A stretch of 54,638 nucleotides of DNA from Pontibacter sp. E15-1 (lineage in GTDB: Bacteria; Bacteroidota; Bacteroidia; Cytophagales; Hymenobacteraceae), in contig NZ_JAKVIR010000037.1 of assembly GCF_022601975.1 (NCBI RefSeq), positions 1-54,638 on the forward strand. Reading direction: 5' to 3'. A program made the position numbers and the translations under genes. The notes below the pieces were generated by a model. The model did not search any database. It was not told the origin of the DNA and worked only from the letters and a program-made list of their open reading frames with translations. Of the stretch, positions 1 to 8,843 are shown in pieces (the stretch's first letter is position 1; each line of letters opens with the position of its first letter).

Positions 1-75
1 GTTGGTTTTTCTCTTCCATGTCTGCTGTGTTAAAGGTAGTACTCCTAATCCTTTGACACAGTTCATTTTACAGCC

Positions 76-276
76 TCATTTGCCCTGGATATTGGTGCCT
101 ACCCAAAGGGTATCCCCCACTGCATAGGCCTTTTTGTAGGGCGTCAGGCTGAGTGCCTCCTGAAAAATGTGGCTGTATTCGGGCTCCGGGTAATCTTCCT
201 CACACTGGAAACCCATCGCCAAGCAGGCAAAGGCGGGCAACACCCAATTTCTGTACTTGCTCATGAAACGCTGCAT
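76..276 (-). pseudogene. Truncated small lipoprotein-like protein (66 residues)
   Basis: The reading frame begins with a short charged stretch and a hydrophobic segment ending in a cysteine (MGFQCEED), as in a lipoprotein-type signal. It then runs through a segment resembling the start of an uncharacterised Bacteroidota secreted family (SLTPYKKAYAVGDTLWV), and stops at 76-78 just after the first beta-strand-like motif. Members of that family, as I remember them, are much longer, so this looks like an N-terminal remnant cut off by a stop or deletion. The frame stays open after the stop to the window edge, but that sequence does not look like the expected continuation. No function can be assigned. 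It could also be a genuine small protein. Confidence 0.4.
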
Positions 277-376
277 ACCCTAAATTTAGCTTATCCAAAA
301 TAGTATACTACTAATCAATTATCTTCTCACGCCCTTTATAGAAGCCTCCGCAAAAATTCAATTTTCTGCTATGCGC

Positions 377-1429
377 CTATTCCAAGGGTACGTAAAATTT
401 TGATACTGTTACACCGCTCAGCACACCGTAGCCTCCGCTCACGTTACTATATACCTGCGCATACTCTGCAAAGGGGTTATCCTCAGTAAGCCACTGCGCT
501 TCCAGCGTTTTATTAAACAGGTATTCCTCTTTGGATAGCTGCTCTACCTGCACTTCCAGGTACTTTGCTTTTCGCCCCTGCTTCTGGTTTCCGTTGTTGT
601 TGTTGTTGTTGTTGTTGTTGTTATATTCGAAGGCCTCGGGGGTCACCGATATCTTGGAGCTGAAGCCTATGGCGCCGGAGGTGTAGGACTCATCACTGAA
701 AACCTCCCCTAACCGCAGCTTTTCGTCTCTGTCGAAATTTATATCATCCTCAACGGTTCTTGCTTCAGAAAACCCGGCACGGCTGTAGGTACTATCCACC
801 GGGTAAATCCTGACCCGGTAGTAATTCTGCTCTCCTGCCTTGTCATGTATGGTTAGCCGGATGTTCCCCTGTATTTCCCATCCATATTCTCCCCGCTGGC
901 CATCGAAGGCTACTCCTGACACAGCTGCTTCCAGAGGAACGGTAGTGGTTGCCTCTATCGGTTTGTAACCCGGGGCACTGGCACGTATGGTATACCTTGC
1001 TCCCGGCGCAGGCACAAAGCCTTTCGTAGCTTCGTAAAAGCCGGGAGCGGGTGGATAATGATAGGCTCCCGGAGAGTAGTTTCCTGTGCTATCCGACCAG
1101 TAATAACTGCCGCCTCCAAAGTAGCTCTTGCCGGTGTGGGTATAAATTTCTACCAACTGCCCCGCCTCGTCAAACAGTTCTACCTGGGCATCGGGTATGG
1201 CTAACAACTCTTCCGAATCCTCCAGCACCCCCTGGCTTCTGCCCACAAAAAGCTGGGATTCTCGGGTGCTTATGTATAGGAGGGTATCTGGGGTGAGGTT
1301 GATTAATGACAGCCGGAGCGACAGCCTTGGCTCATGCGCCGGAATGGGAACATCCTGCTCCATCTCACATCCCAAAAGACTCACCAGCAGCCCAAACAGC
1401 AAAGTCGATTTTAAACTATACTTGCCCAT
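377..1429 (-). CDS. DUF4249 family lipoprotein, partner of TonB-dependent receptor
   Basis: The 350-residue protein begins with a lipoprotein signal (hydrophobic run ending LVSLLGC, with Cys21 as the lipidation site) and continues with an Ig-like beta-rich domain typical of DUF4249 (PDTLLYISTRESQ, then PDAQVELFDEAGQ). DUF4249 proteins are outer-membrane-associated lipoproteins of Bacteroidota, usually encoded directly after a FecA-like TonB receptor. That is the case here, with 2 bases between the receptor stop and this start, so the two are very likely co-transcribed. The ligand is unknown. A run of ten asparagines near residue 270 is encoded by a perfect trinucleotide repeat and probably sits in a surface loop. 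The call rests on motif and context, not on a search. Confidence 0.8.
   Translation of the reverse strand: MGKYSLKSTLLFGLLVSLLGCEMEQDVPIPAHEPRLSLRLSLINLTPDTLLYISTRESQLFVGRSQGVLEDSEELLAIPDAQVELFDEAGQLVEIYTHTGKSYFGGGSYYWSDSTGNYSPGAYHYPPAPGFYEATKGFVPAPGARYTIRASAPGYKPIEATTTVPLEAAVSGVAFDGQRGEYGWEIQGNIRLTIHDKAGEQNYYRVRIYPVDSTYSRAGFSEARTVEDDINFDRDEKLRLGEVFSDESYTSGAIGFSSKISVTPEAFEYNNNNNNNNNNGNQKQGRKAKYLEVQVEQLSKEEYLFNKTLEAQWLTEDNPFAEYAQVYSNVSGGYGVLSGVTVSKFYVPLE
593..622. repeat. (GTT)10 microsatellite encoding poly-asparagine
   Basis: Ten perfect GTT units on the + strand (AAC on the coding strand) lie inside the DUF4249 gene and encode ten consecutive Asn residues. Being a trinucleotide tract, length changes would add or remove Asn without shifting the frame. 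Confidence 0.9.
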
Positions 1430-1431
1430 AC

Positions 1432-3759
1432 CTAAAATTTAAAGCTTTTGGAGAAAGAAGGAATAATCGGGAACAAGGCCACCTGGCGGTACGTGTTTTT
1501 ATTGCTGTCGCGGCCCCGGCCGTAATACATGTAAAACGGGTTCTGGCGGCTGTAGGCATTGTACACGCTGATGGTGTTCACGACCTGCCCCCAGCGCTTC
1601 TCCTTTGTTTTGCTGAAACCTAAATCCAGGCGGTGATAGGCGCGCATCCGGTAATCGTTGCGGGAGCTGTAGTTGTCCACCATACCGTAGTTGCCAATGG
1701 CATAGCGCGACTCAGACAAGGTAACGGCGTTGCCGGTGCCATATACCCAGGTAGAGGAGAAGTTCCAGTTGCGCGGCAACTTGTGGAACAGCACTACTGA
1801 GATATCGTGGCGGCGGTCGTAGCGGTACGGGAACTTCTCTCCGTAATTCAGTTCTGCAAACTGCCTGTCGGCCCATGAGAGGGTATAGCCTACCCACCCG
1901 CTGGTGTTGCCAACCTTCTTCTGCAGAAAGAACTCAGCACCATAGGCCCATCCTTTGCCGGCCGCCACTTTTGTTTCCCAGTTGCTGCTGGTGGTGGAGG
2001 TAAAGTCAGCGCCCTCTTTGTATTCGATGATGCCCTTCATGGTTTTGTAGTAACCTTCCACACTCACCTCGTACTGCCCGCCCAGCAGGGTTTGCGCCGC
2101 GCCAATCGCCACCTGACTGGCGCGCTGCGGCTGCACTATTTTGGTGGCAGGCACCCACAGATCGGTGGGCAGGCCGATGCCGCTGTTGGTGAGCAGGTGA
2201 ATAAACTGGCTGGTTTTGGCATAAGACGCTTTCAGCGCCAACTGGCCGTTCAGGAGGTAGCGCGCCGCCACCCGCGGCTCCAGCGACAGGTAGGACTCTC
2301 CATCCACAAAAAAACTGTTGAGCCGCAGCCCCGCGTTTACCTTCAGCTTGTCCGTCAGGCGCACATCATCCTCCATATATACAGCACTTTCCAGAGCAGT
2401 TTTTTTGGAGCCGATGTTCAGGTCGCTCAACGCATCGTCACCCACTTCGTCGGTATACTGCACCGCTCCCGGCCTAAACTGGTGCTGCGTGGCTTGCGTG
2501 CCGAAGCGGATGTAGTGGTTGGGGTTCGGCAGGTAGTCAAAGTCCGTTTTCAGGCTGAAATCCCGGATGTTGGACAAATACAAAAGGCTGGTATTGGTCC
2601 TGTGGGTTTGTTCACCATTGTAGGTGTTCCCGCTTTCATTGTGAATACTGATATCAAACTGATAGCGGCTGTAGGTGGCGGTGGTGTTCAGGAACAGGCG
2701 GTTGTTGAGGATGCGGTTCCAGCGCAGGCTCAGCATGTTGTTCCCCCAATCCAAACCTGCCTTCTCATCGCGATAGCCTTCTTCACTCCCATAGCTATAG
2801 GTGCTTTCTAAGCGTGAGTGAAACTTGTCGAGGCCGGTGTAGCCGCTCAGGTACAGGCGGTCTTTGGAGGTAATCCGGTAGTTCAGCTTGGCATTGAAAT
2901 CGTGGAAGAAGTAGCCAACCACACCCTTTTCCTTGTCCATGAAGGGCCTCGCCAGGGCATCGAGGTAGGTGCGCCGGGCCGAAATAATGAAAGAAGCCGT
3001 GTCCTTTTTGATGGGCCCCTCCAGCGTCAGCTTGGAGGCAATGAGCCCAATCGATCCCTCTCCGTGAAACTCTTTCATGTTGCCCTCTTTCATGCTGATG
3101 TCCAGCACCGAGGAGAGCCTGCCGCCGTAGCGGGCCGGAAAGCCGCCTTTCACCAGCTCGATGTGGTTGAGCGCATCGGCATTGAACACCGAGAAAAAGC
3201 CGAACAGGTGGGTGCCGTTATACACCGGAGCCCCATCCATCAGGATCAGGTTCTGATCCGGGCCTCCGCCGCGCACATACATGCCGCTGGCCCCCTCCGT
3301 GCCCGACTGCACGCCCGGCAGCAGCTGCAGCGTCTTGATCACGTCGACCTCGCCCAGCAGGGCCGGCACCGCTTTCAGCTGCTCAATCGGCACCGAGACA
3401 GTGCTCATGCGGGTGGTTTCCTGTATCTTCTCTTCCTTGGCGGCCACTACCTCCACTGTGGCCAGGCTCGTGCTGGCGCGCAGCAGATAGTCATGCTGCA
3501 CATCGCCGGTCAGCTTTACCGCATGGCTTACCCGCTGATAGCCTATATAGGAGGCCACGATAAAGGCGGAGTCGGCGCTGGAGAAGGAGAGGCTATAAAA
3601 GCCGTAGCTGTTGGTGGTGGTGCCCTGGCCGGAGCGGGTGTCAAACACCGCCGCGCCAATCAGGTTTTCGCCCGTCTGGGCATCGCGGACGTAGCCGCTT
3701 ACGGTATGGCGCTGGCCAAAGGCGGCGGAGCCAAGGCACAGCAATAGCAGGCAAAGCAT
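1432..3759 (-). CDS. TonB-dependent receptor with N-terminal carboxypeptidase-regulatory-like domain
   Basis: The protein of 775 residues is an outer-membrane importer. Domains in order are a short hydrophobic signal ending AAFGQ, a CarboxypepD_reg-like domain (about residues 18-100, HTVSGYVRDAQTGENLIGA), a plug domain (about 115-230, with MYVRGGGPDQNLILMDGAPV and GGFPARYGGRLSSVLDI) and a TonB barrel ending in the terminal strand SFSKSFKF. Transported substrate is unknown; the adjacent DUF4249 gene suggests a paired lipoprotein. The annotated start gives a signal peptide with no basic n-region. A better start lies 36 bases upstream at 3795, but its third codon is TAA. The gene may therefore have a damaged start or may begin at the internal ATG used here. 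Confidence 0.85.
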   Translation of the reverse strand: MLCLLLLCLGSAAFGQRHTVSGYVRDAQTGENLIGAAVFDTRSGQGTTTNSYGFYSLSFSSADSAFIVASYIGYQRVSHAVKLTGDVQHDYLLRASTSLATVEVVAAKEEKIQETTRMSTVSVPIEQLKAVPALLGEVDVIKTLQLLPGVQSGTEGASGMYVRGGGPDQNLILMDGAPVYNGTHLFGFFSVFNADALNHIELVKGGFPARYGGRLSSVLDISMKEGNMKEFHGEGSIGLIASKLTLEGPIKKDTASFIISARRTYLDALARPFMDKEKGVVGYFFHDFNAKLNYRITSKDRLYLSGYTGLDKFHSRLESTYSYGSEEGYRDEKAGLDWGNNMLSLRWNRILNNRLFLNTTATYSRYQFDISIHNESGNTYNGEQTHRTNTSLLYLSNIRDFSLKTDFDYLPNPNHYIRFGTQATQHQFRPGAVQYTDEVGDDALSDLNIGSKKTALESAVYMEDDVRLTDKLKVNAGLRLNSFFVDGESYLSLEPRVAARYLLNGQLALKASYAKTSQFIHLLTNSGIGLPTDLWVPATKIVQPQRASQVAIGAAQTLLGGQYEVSVEGYYKTMKGIIEYKEGADFTSTTSSNWETKVAAGKGWAYGAEFFLQKKVGNTSGWVGYTLSWADRQFAELNYGEKFPYRYDRRHDISVVLFHKLPRNWNFSSTWVYGTGNAVTLSESRYAIGNYGMVDNYSSRNDYRMRAYHRLDLGFSKTKEKRWGQVVNTISVYNAYSRQNPFYMYYGRGRDSNKNTYRQVALFPIIPSFSKSFKF

Positions 3760-3795
3760 GCCCTTGGGCAGGCTGTTCGTATAAGTTTATTTCAT
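3760..3795 (-). other. Probable former start region of the TonB receptor, with in-frame stop
   Basis: Reading the minus strand from 3795 gives ATG AAA TAA and then codons for TYTNSLPKG in frame with the receptor start at 3759. If the TAA were a sense codon, the protein would begin with a conventional signal peptide: basic n-region, then MLCLLLLCLGSAAFGQ. A point mutation (or sequencing error) creating the stop is an inference. Confidence 0.5.
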
Positions 3796-3899
3796 GTGGT
3801 GATGGCGGCGGTAGTTCTTTACGGAACCAATATACTATATCTCCACAGAATAATTCAACTATTAATATAAAAATATTTCGATACTTCTACTTAAACACA

Positions 3900-3926
3900 G
3901 GCGGCTGCCCTTATGGGGCAGCCGCC
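3900..3926 (-). terminator. Hairpin terminator after the RimK operon
   Basis: GGCGGCTGCCC and GGGCAGCCGCC form an 11-bp stem with a 5-base loop. It stands 33 bases beyond the stop of the last operon gene. The following T-run is weak on either strand. Confidence 0.65.
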
Positions 3927-3959
3927 TGCAATAATGGTATAATGGTATACGCGGTGCGC

Positions 3960-4901
3960 TTAGAACGCTAGGTGCAACAGCGCGTCGCCCTGGTTAATCA
4001 CGGGCATGTTGTTGAGGCCGACCACGTAGCCCCCCACATGGGCGGTCAGCTGCACTTCCATCTCGCCGTAGGGGTCTGTGATGCTGCCGATGTTCTGGTT
4101 TTTCTTGATGAACTCGCCCAGCCTGACGTGGCTTCGCCAGAGTCCCGCGTTTCTGGCCCTGATCCAGCTGTCCTTCAGGCAGACGATGCTTTGCTCATGG
4201 GGCGGGGTATGGGTGGGCAGCATCCCCAGAAAATGCAGCACGCGGCAGGTGCCCTCTATCCCGACATTTATACCCTTTTCATCAAACCGCAGCGCCTCCC
4301 CTGTTTCATACACCAGTATGGACTTGCCCAGCTTGGCGGCCTCCTTGCGAAGCGACCCCTGCCGATACGGTGAGTTCATGATGAAGGGCGCGCCGAAGGC
4401 CTTGGCCATTTCCTCGTTCTGGTAATCGGCCAGCACACACCGGATCTGGGGGTAGTTGGCGCGACTGGAGCCCCCGGTATGGAAATCGAGGCCGTAATCT
4501 ATGTATGGGATCACCTCCTTCATGAAGCGGTGCGCCACGCGGCTGGCCAGCGAGCCGTCGCGGTGGCCCGGAAAGCTGCGGTTCACGTCTTTGCCGTCAG
4601 GCACCTCCCTGGAGAAGTTCAGGAAACCGTATATGTTCAGCACAGGCACCGCGATGATGGTCCCCTTCAGGGGGTATAGCATTTTCTTGCTGAGCATGCG
4701 CCGGATGATCTCGGTGCCGTTTACCTCGTCGCCGTGCATGCCGGCCATCAGCAGCACCACCGGTCCGTCGTGCACCGACCGGAACACGTAGATCGGAATC
4801 TCGATCACGGTGCCGCTCGGCAATTTGCTGATCGCCAGTTTGGTGAGCACCTTCTCGCCCCGGTCTATGCTTCTGCCGTTAATTACAATGGTTTCTGGCA
4901 T
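3960..4901 (-). CDS. Succinylglutamate desuccinylase/aspartoacylase family zinc hydrolase
   Basis: The 313-residue protein has the M14-like AstE/AspA fold signature: zinc ligands in GMHGDEVNGTE (about residues 54-64) and the DFHTGG block near residue 140. The family removes acyl groups from amino acids such as N-acetylaspartate or N-succinylglutamate. The C-terminal part (about 235-313) looks like a small beta-barrel often seen in this subfamily. It is the last gene of a three-gene operon, starting 6 bases after the RimK stop. In this setting it more likely acts on a product or tag made by the RimK ligase than in arginine catabolism; that is inference. The ATG start is well placed. Confidence 0.85.
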   Translation of the reverse strand: MPETIVINGRSIDRGEKVLTKLAISKLPSGTVIEIPIYVFRSVHDGPVVLLMAGMHGDEVNGTEIIRRMLSKKMLYPLKGTIIAVPVLNIYGFLNFSREVPDGKDVNRSFPGHRDGSLASRVAHRFMKEVIPYIDYGLDFHTGGSSRANYPQIRCVLADYQNEEMAKAFGAPFIMNSPYRQGSLRKEAAKLGKSILVYETGEALRFDEKGINVGIEGTCRVLHFLGMLPTHTPPHEQSIVCLKDSWIRARNAGLWRSHVRLGEFIKKNQNIGSITDPYGEMEVQLTAHVGGYVVGLNNMPVINQGDALLHLAF

Positions 4902-4907
4902 TCGTTC

Positions 4908-5816
4908 TTACTCTTCTACTCCTTTTCCTTTGATGGGCCTTTTCTGCGCCAGCTTCTCGGTATACTCGATAATCTTGCTGGCGATGTCTGTCTGCGTGGC
5001 TTTTTCGATCCCCTCCAGTCCCGGCGAGGAGTTCACCTCCAGGATCAGCGGGCCGCGCTCCGACTGCAGCATGTCTACGCCGGCAATGTCGAGGCCCAGG
5101 GATTTGGCGGCCAGCAGCGCGGCGGCTTTCTCCTTGCGCGACAGCTTGATCAGGGAGGCGTTGCCGCCACGGTGCAGGTTAGAGCGGAACTCGCCCTCCT
5201 TGCCCTGCCGCTTCATGGCCCCCACCACTTCGCCGTTCACCACAAAGGCGCGGATGTCGGCGCCGCCGGCTTCCTTGATAAACTCCTGCACAATAATGCG
5301 GGCCTTCAGGTTATGGAACGCCTCGATCACCGACTCGGCCGCTTTCTTGGTTTCGGCCAGCACTACGCCCAGCCCCTGCGTGCCTTCCAGCAGCTTGATC
5401 ACCAGCGGCGCGCCGCCCACTTCTTTCACCAGCTCCGCCGTTTGCTTGGAGTAATTGGTGAAGGCTGTCTTGGGCATGCCCAGCCCGGCGCGCGACAGGA
5501 TCTGGAGGCTGCGCAGCTTGTCGCGGGAGCGGAGGATGGCTTGGGAGCTGACGGCGCTTTTGGCCTTCATCATCTGGAACTGGCGCACCACGGCGGCCCC
5601 ATAAAACGTGACGGAAGCACCTATGCGCGGTATAACCACGTCAATGTCTGTCAGGCGTTCCCCTTTGTACAGGATGTGGGGGTCGCCCTGCTCCATCACG
5701 AGGTCGCAGCGCAAGTGGTCGAGTACCACGACCTCGTGCCCCCGCTGTTGTGCCGCCTCTACCAGCCGTGAGGTCGAGTACAGTTTAGTGTTGCGGGAGA
5801 GAATAGCAATCTTCAT
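4908..5816 (-). CDS. rimK: RimK-type ATP-grasp ligase
   Basis: At 302 residues this matches RimK. The N-terminal domain starts MKIAILSRN and contains VVIPRIGASVTFYG. The ATP-grasp core follows: SRDKLRSLQILSRAGLGMPKT, then PLVIKLLEGTQGLGVVL, then the metal-binding LILEVNSSPGLEGIE near residue 255. RimK in E. coli adds glutamates to the C-terminus of ribosomal protein S6. This protein itself ends in Val-Glu-Glu. It sits between an aspartic-type protease gene (7 bases upstream) and a zinc acylase gene (6 bases downstream), an arrangement seen in many Bacteroidota. The target in this organism is not shown by the sequence. Confidence 0.9.
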   Translation of the reverse strand: MKIAILSRNTKLYSTSRLVEAAQQRGHEVVVLDHLRCDLVMEQGDPHILYKGERLTDIDVVIPRIGASVTFYGAAVVRQFQMMKAKSAVSSQAILRSRDKLRSLQILSRAGLGMPKTAFTNYSKQTAELVKEVGGAPLVIKLLEGTQGLGVVLAETKKAAESVIEAFHNLKARIIVQEFIKEAGGADIRAFVVNGEVVGAMKRQGKEGEFRSNLHRGGNASLIKLSRKEKAAALLAAKSLGLDIAGVDMLQSERGPLILEVNSSPGLEGIEKATQTDIASKIIEYTEKLAQKRPIKGKGVEE

Positions 5817-5823
5817 AAATGCC

Positions 5824-6303
5824 TTATTGTTTGTGTTTTATATTTGATTTGCGGGCGATGTTTTTTCGGGCCACATCCACCACGAACCTGTTCTTGAGCA
5901 GCTTGCGGCCAATCAGCACCGGGTACTTCATGTCGCTGCGGTCGGAGAGCGAGAACTCTGCCTCGATCTCCTCCTCGAAGAACTTGATTTTGGTGCGGAT
6001 GACATAGCGCTCCTGCACCTCCCCAAAAGAGCTTTTGATTTCGCGAAGCTCATACTCCCTGAATTCCAGCTTCTTGTGGTTATACTGCGGATGCGAGGGG
6101 TCCAGCAAATCCAGCGCGATCAGTTTGCTCCCGTCAGGCAGCGTTTCCTCGTGTATGTTGGAGCAATGGATGGCGGAGGTATACGCGCCCGTGTCGATCT
6201 TGGCCTCAATCTCCTCAATCCCCAGTTCGGGCAACGACACTAGTTCGCGCCTTCCGATGGTATGCTTCTCTGGCTTCGGACTTTTTTGCTTTCTCACGCG
6301 CAT
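5824..6303 (-). CDS. Retropepsin-like ATP-dependent zinc protease family protein (RimB-like)
   Basis: The 159-residue protein has a basic N-terminus (MRVRKQKSPKPEK) followed by the family hallmark GRRELVSLPELGI and the aspartic-protease-like motif KIDTGAYTSAIH (about residues 35-47). The C-terminal block PVLIGRKLLKNRFVVDV is also conserved in this family (Pfam PF05618 as I recall). Relatives in other bacteria are encoded with RimK and are thought to trim the glutamates that RimK adds. It is the first gene of the operon. No clear promoter box is visible because a repeat-rich element lies immediately upstream. There is no signal peptide, so it should be cytoplasmic. Confidence 0.85.
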   Translation of the reverse strand: MRVRKQKSPKPEKHTIGRRELVSLPELGIEEIEAKIDTGAYTSAIHCSNIHEETLPDGSKLIALDLLDPSHPQYNHKKLEFREYELREIKSSFGEVQERYVIRTKIKFFEEEIEAEFSLSDRSDMKYPVLIGRKLLKNRFVVDVARKNIARKSNIKHKQ

Positions 6304-6311
6304 ATTAATTA

Positions 6312-6462
6312 CGAATTACGAATTACTAATTCCGAATTGTGCTTTGCCTGCAGGAATGGAGCAGCCAGCATACTGATTAGCAGCTTGCGCCGCGACTTAA
6401 AATTGCCTACGTCCGGAATCATACCCCCCATTCGTAATTCGGAACTCGTAATTCGTAATTCA
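6312..6462. repeat. Gene-less inverted-repeat element with GAATTAC-type arms
   Basis: Two 27-base arms, 6312-6338 and 6436-6462, are inverted copies matching at 24 of 27 positions. Each arm is built from tandem GAATTAC-like words. The 97 bases between them contain no gene. It fills the whole gap between the RimK operon and the next gene. Confidence 0.7.
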
Positions 6463-6482
6463 ATTGTAATTCCATTAAAATT

Positions 6483-7682
6483 CTATTTGCGGTAGGTGAT
6501 CCGGTAGATGGCGTCGTTCTTGTCGTCGGACACCAGCATGGAGCCGTCCGGCATCAGGAGCACATCCACGGGGCGGCCCCAATCCTCCTGGCCTTGCAGC
6601 CAGCCCTCGGCAAAGGGGGCGTGCGTGGTGTTGCCGTTGGCGTCGGTGGTCACGGTGGCGAGGCTGTAGCCGATCTTCTCGGTGCGGTTCCATGAGCCGT
6701 GCTGGGCCATAAAAATCTGGTTCCTGTACTTGGCGGGGAACATCTTGCCGGTATAAAACTTCATACCCAGTGTGCCGCCGTGCGGGTGCAGCTTCTGTAC
6801 GGGTTTCACAAACTCGCTGCAGTCGCGCATTTTCCCGAACTCCGGGTCGGCCACATCGCCGGCATGGCAATAAGGGTAGCCAAAGTGCTCGCCCTTTTTG
6901 GTGGCGCGGTTCAACTCGTCGGGCGGTGTGTCGTCGCCCAAAAGGTCGCGGCCGTTGTCGGTGAAGTACAGGTCCTTGGTTTCGGGGTGCCAGTCGAAGC
7001 CCACAGTGTTGCGCACCCCCTCGGCGTATATCTCCATGTTCGATCCGTCCGGGTTCATGCGCGTGATGGTGGCGTAGATCGGTTTCTCTGACTTGCAGAT
7101 GTTGCAGGGCGCGCCCACCGGCACGTATAACTTATCGTCGGGGCCAAAGGCGATGTACTTCCAGCCGTGGTGCGTATCGCTCGGAAACTGGTCGTTCACC
7201 ACTTCATACTTGGGCTGGTTCCGGAACGTCTGCTCGATGTTATCGAACCGGATCACGCGGTTTACCTCTGCCACATAGAGACTTCCGTTCCGGACGGCCA
7301 CGCCGTTGGGCATGGTCAGCCCTGAGGCCACCACCACCACTTCGTCGGCCTTTCCGTCTTTGTTCTCATCCACGATGGCGTATACCTTGTCTTCCTCGCG
7401 GGTACCCACGAACAGGATGCCGGACTCGCTCAGCGCCATGGAACGGGCGTTGTCTACGTCTTTGGCATAGTAGTCAATCCGGAAACCGTCCGGCAGCGTT
7501 ATTCTTTCCAGGTCTTTGTCGATTGGGCCGGTCGGGAAACTGATTTCTGTGTCTTCGGCGGCTTGCTCGTTTTCGGTCTGCCCTGTTTTGGCCGTGTCGC
7601 CGGAGGAGCTCTCAGAAGAGCAGCCCATACCCAGCGTGGCACTTGCCAGAACAGCGAGTGCGAAGCGTATTGGTTTTTTCAT
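6483..7682 (-). CDS. Glucose/sorbosone dehydrogenase-like (PQQ-type beta-propeller) lipoprotein
   Basis: The 399-residue product starts MKKPIRFALAVLASATLGMGC, a lipoprotein signal with Cys21, followed by a low-complexity Ser/Thr/Glu linker. The rest is a beta-propeller of the GSDH/L-sorbosone dehydrogenase family: ITLPDGFRIDYYAKDV, VVVASGLTMPNGVAV, TDNGRDLLGDDTPPDELN, FYTGKMFPAKYRNQIFMAQHGSWNR. The family oxidises sugars or related alcohols with a bound cofactor, usually PQQ, in the periplasm, though many members have no known substrate. I chose 7682 rather than a longer upstream start because the lipoprotein signal begins there. It appears monocistronic. Substrate cannot be read from sequence. 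Confidence 0.8.
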   Translation of the reverse strand: MKKPIRFALAVLASATLGMGCSSESSSGDTAKTGQTENEQAAEDTEISFPTGPIDKDLERITLPDGFRIDYYAKDVDNARSMALSESGILFVGTREEDKVYAIVDENKDGKADEVVVVASGLTMPNGVAVRNGSLYVAEVNRVIRFDNIEQTFRNQPKYEVVNDQFPSDTHHGWKYIAFGPDDKLYVPVGAPCNICKSEKPIYATITRMNPDGSNMEIYAEGVRNTVGFDWHPETKDLYFTDNGRDLLGDDTPPDELNRATKKGEHFGYPYCHAGDVADPEFGKMRDCSEFVKPVQKLHPHGGTLGMKFYTGKMFPAKYRNQIFMAQHGSWNRTEKIGYSLATVTTDANGNTTHAPFAEGWLQGQEDWGRPVDVLLMPDGSMLVSDDKNDAIYRITYRK

Positions 7683-7860
7683 TGGTAGCGGTTTGTTAAG
7701 GTTAATGGGCCAAAGTTGCGCATACTGGCGATAACTAGCAACTGGAATAGCCACGAAGTACTTCGAAAAGATAGGTATACTCTGATGCAGGCACAATGTT
7801 TTGGGGCAGGCGCGTCCATACCAGTCCGGGAAAATCGCTAACTGCCATATTATCTGACGG

Positions 7861-8673
7861 TTATCTTTTCCCGGGACGGTGTTTTTGGTGCAGCAGTTCG
7901 GCCACATCCTGCAGCAGGTATGAGTGACCGGCTTTCAGAACAATCAGCTCGCCTTTCTCCAGCGCATCCACAAACACCCCTACCCGCTTCGGTGAGATTA
8001 CCTCGTCATACTCCCCCAGAAACATGGTCACCTCCACCCCATGCCCGTTCAGCAGCCGCACAATTTTCCGGATGTCGAAGTTCAGCTCCCGGAACCCCAC
8101 CCAACTGCGGTACACGCGCAGCCGTTTCGGGGTGCTGTCCATTTGGTAGTGGGCAAAGCGCAGCAGACTTTTGTGGACCATGTTATACCTGTCGAGCATA
8201 CGCAGCAGCCCAAAGAAAAGCGCAGGCTTCACCACGGTGCGCTTGAAGAGCTGTTGCAGCCAGCCGGGGTATGTGGCAATGTTATACCAGAAGCTTGTCT
8301 TGATGCCGTCGGGCGCGATCAGGAAAAGCTCGTCGATGCGCCCGGGCATGCGCTCAACCAGCGTCAGGGCAAACTTGCCGCCCATGCTGAACCCCATCAG
8401 CGAGAAGCGCTCCAGTTGCTGCTTCTCCAGGAAGTGCTCGATCATCTCCTGCAGCAGTTCTTTTGCGAGCGGCATGCCATGCTTGTCCAAGTGGCTCTGC
8501 CCGTGGAAGAAAAGGTCGAAGGCGTAGATGGTATAGTCGTGCCCGAGTGCCCGCGCCATGGGCTCGTAATAGGCGCTGCTCTGCCCATACCCATGAAAGG
8601 CAACCAGGGCGCGGCTCCCCTGCCCGATCACGCGGTAGTATAGCTTCGACTTATCTTTGAGGACGAATGGCAA
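7861..8673 (-). CDS. Alpha/beta hydrolase
   Basis: The 270-residue protein is a standard alpha/beta hydrolase: oxyanion region VAFHGYGQSS near residue 27, nucleophile elbow GFSMGGK near residue 94, an acid in the strand LGEYDEVIS and the catalytic His in KAGHSYLL near residue 247. A helical cap lies between residues 120 and 200. Its start codon is TTG at 8671-8673; no ATG lies in frame before an upstream stop. The start is only 9 bases from an inverted-repeat element that fills the upstream gap. Substrate is unknown; esterase or C-C hydrolase activity is typical of the family. No signal peptide. Confidence 0.8.
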   Translation of the reverse strand: MPFVLKDKSKLYYRVIGQGSRALVAFHGYGQSSAYYEPMARALGHDYTIYAFDLFFHGQSHLDKHGMPLAKELLQEMIEHFLEKQQLERFSLMGFSMGGKFALTLVERMPGRIDELFLIAPDGIKTSFWYNIATYPGWLQQLFKRTVVKPALFFGLLRMLDRYNMVHKSLLRFAHYQMDSTPKRLRVYRSWVGFRELNFDIRKIVRLLNGHGVEVTMFLGEYDEVISPKRVGVFVDALEKGELIVLKAGHSYLLQDVAELLHQKHRPGKR

Positions 8674-8681
8674 GTTGGATG

Positions 8682-8840
8682 TTGATTGATGATTGATGGT
8701 TACTAATTGTTTATTGATTTAGGTATAATCGTTAGATGCGGGAATAGTTGCCTCTCGAGATTCTATATCCCCCATTTATACCCTGCAAACCCGTTGCGAA
8801 CAACCATGCAACCAATTAGCAATTAACAACTAACAATCAA
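8682..8840. repeat. Gene-less inverted-repeat element with GATTGATT-type arms
   Basis: Arms 8682-8709 and 8813-8840 are inverted copies matching at 21 of 28 positions. They are AT-rich and built from short words such as GATTGAT. The interior of about 100 bases has no gene. It has the same architecture as the element at 6312-6462. Confidence 0.55.
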
Positions 8841-8843
8841 CCA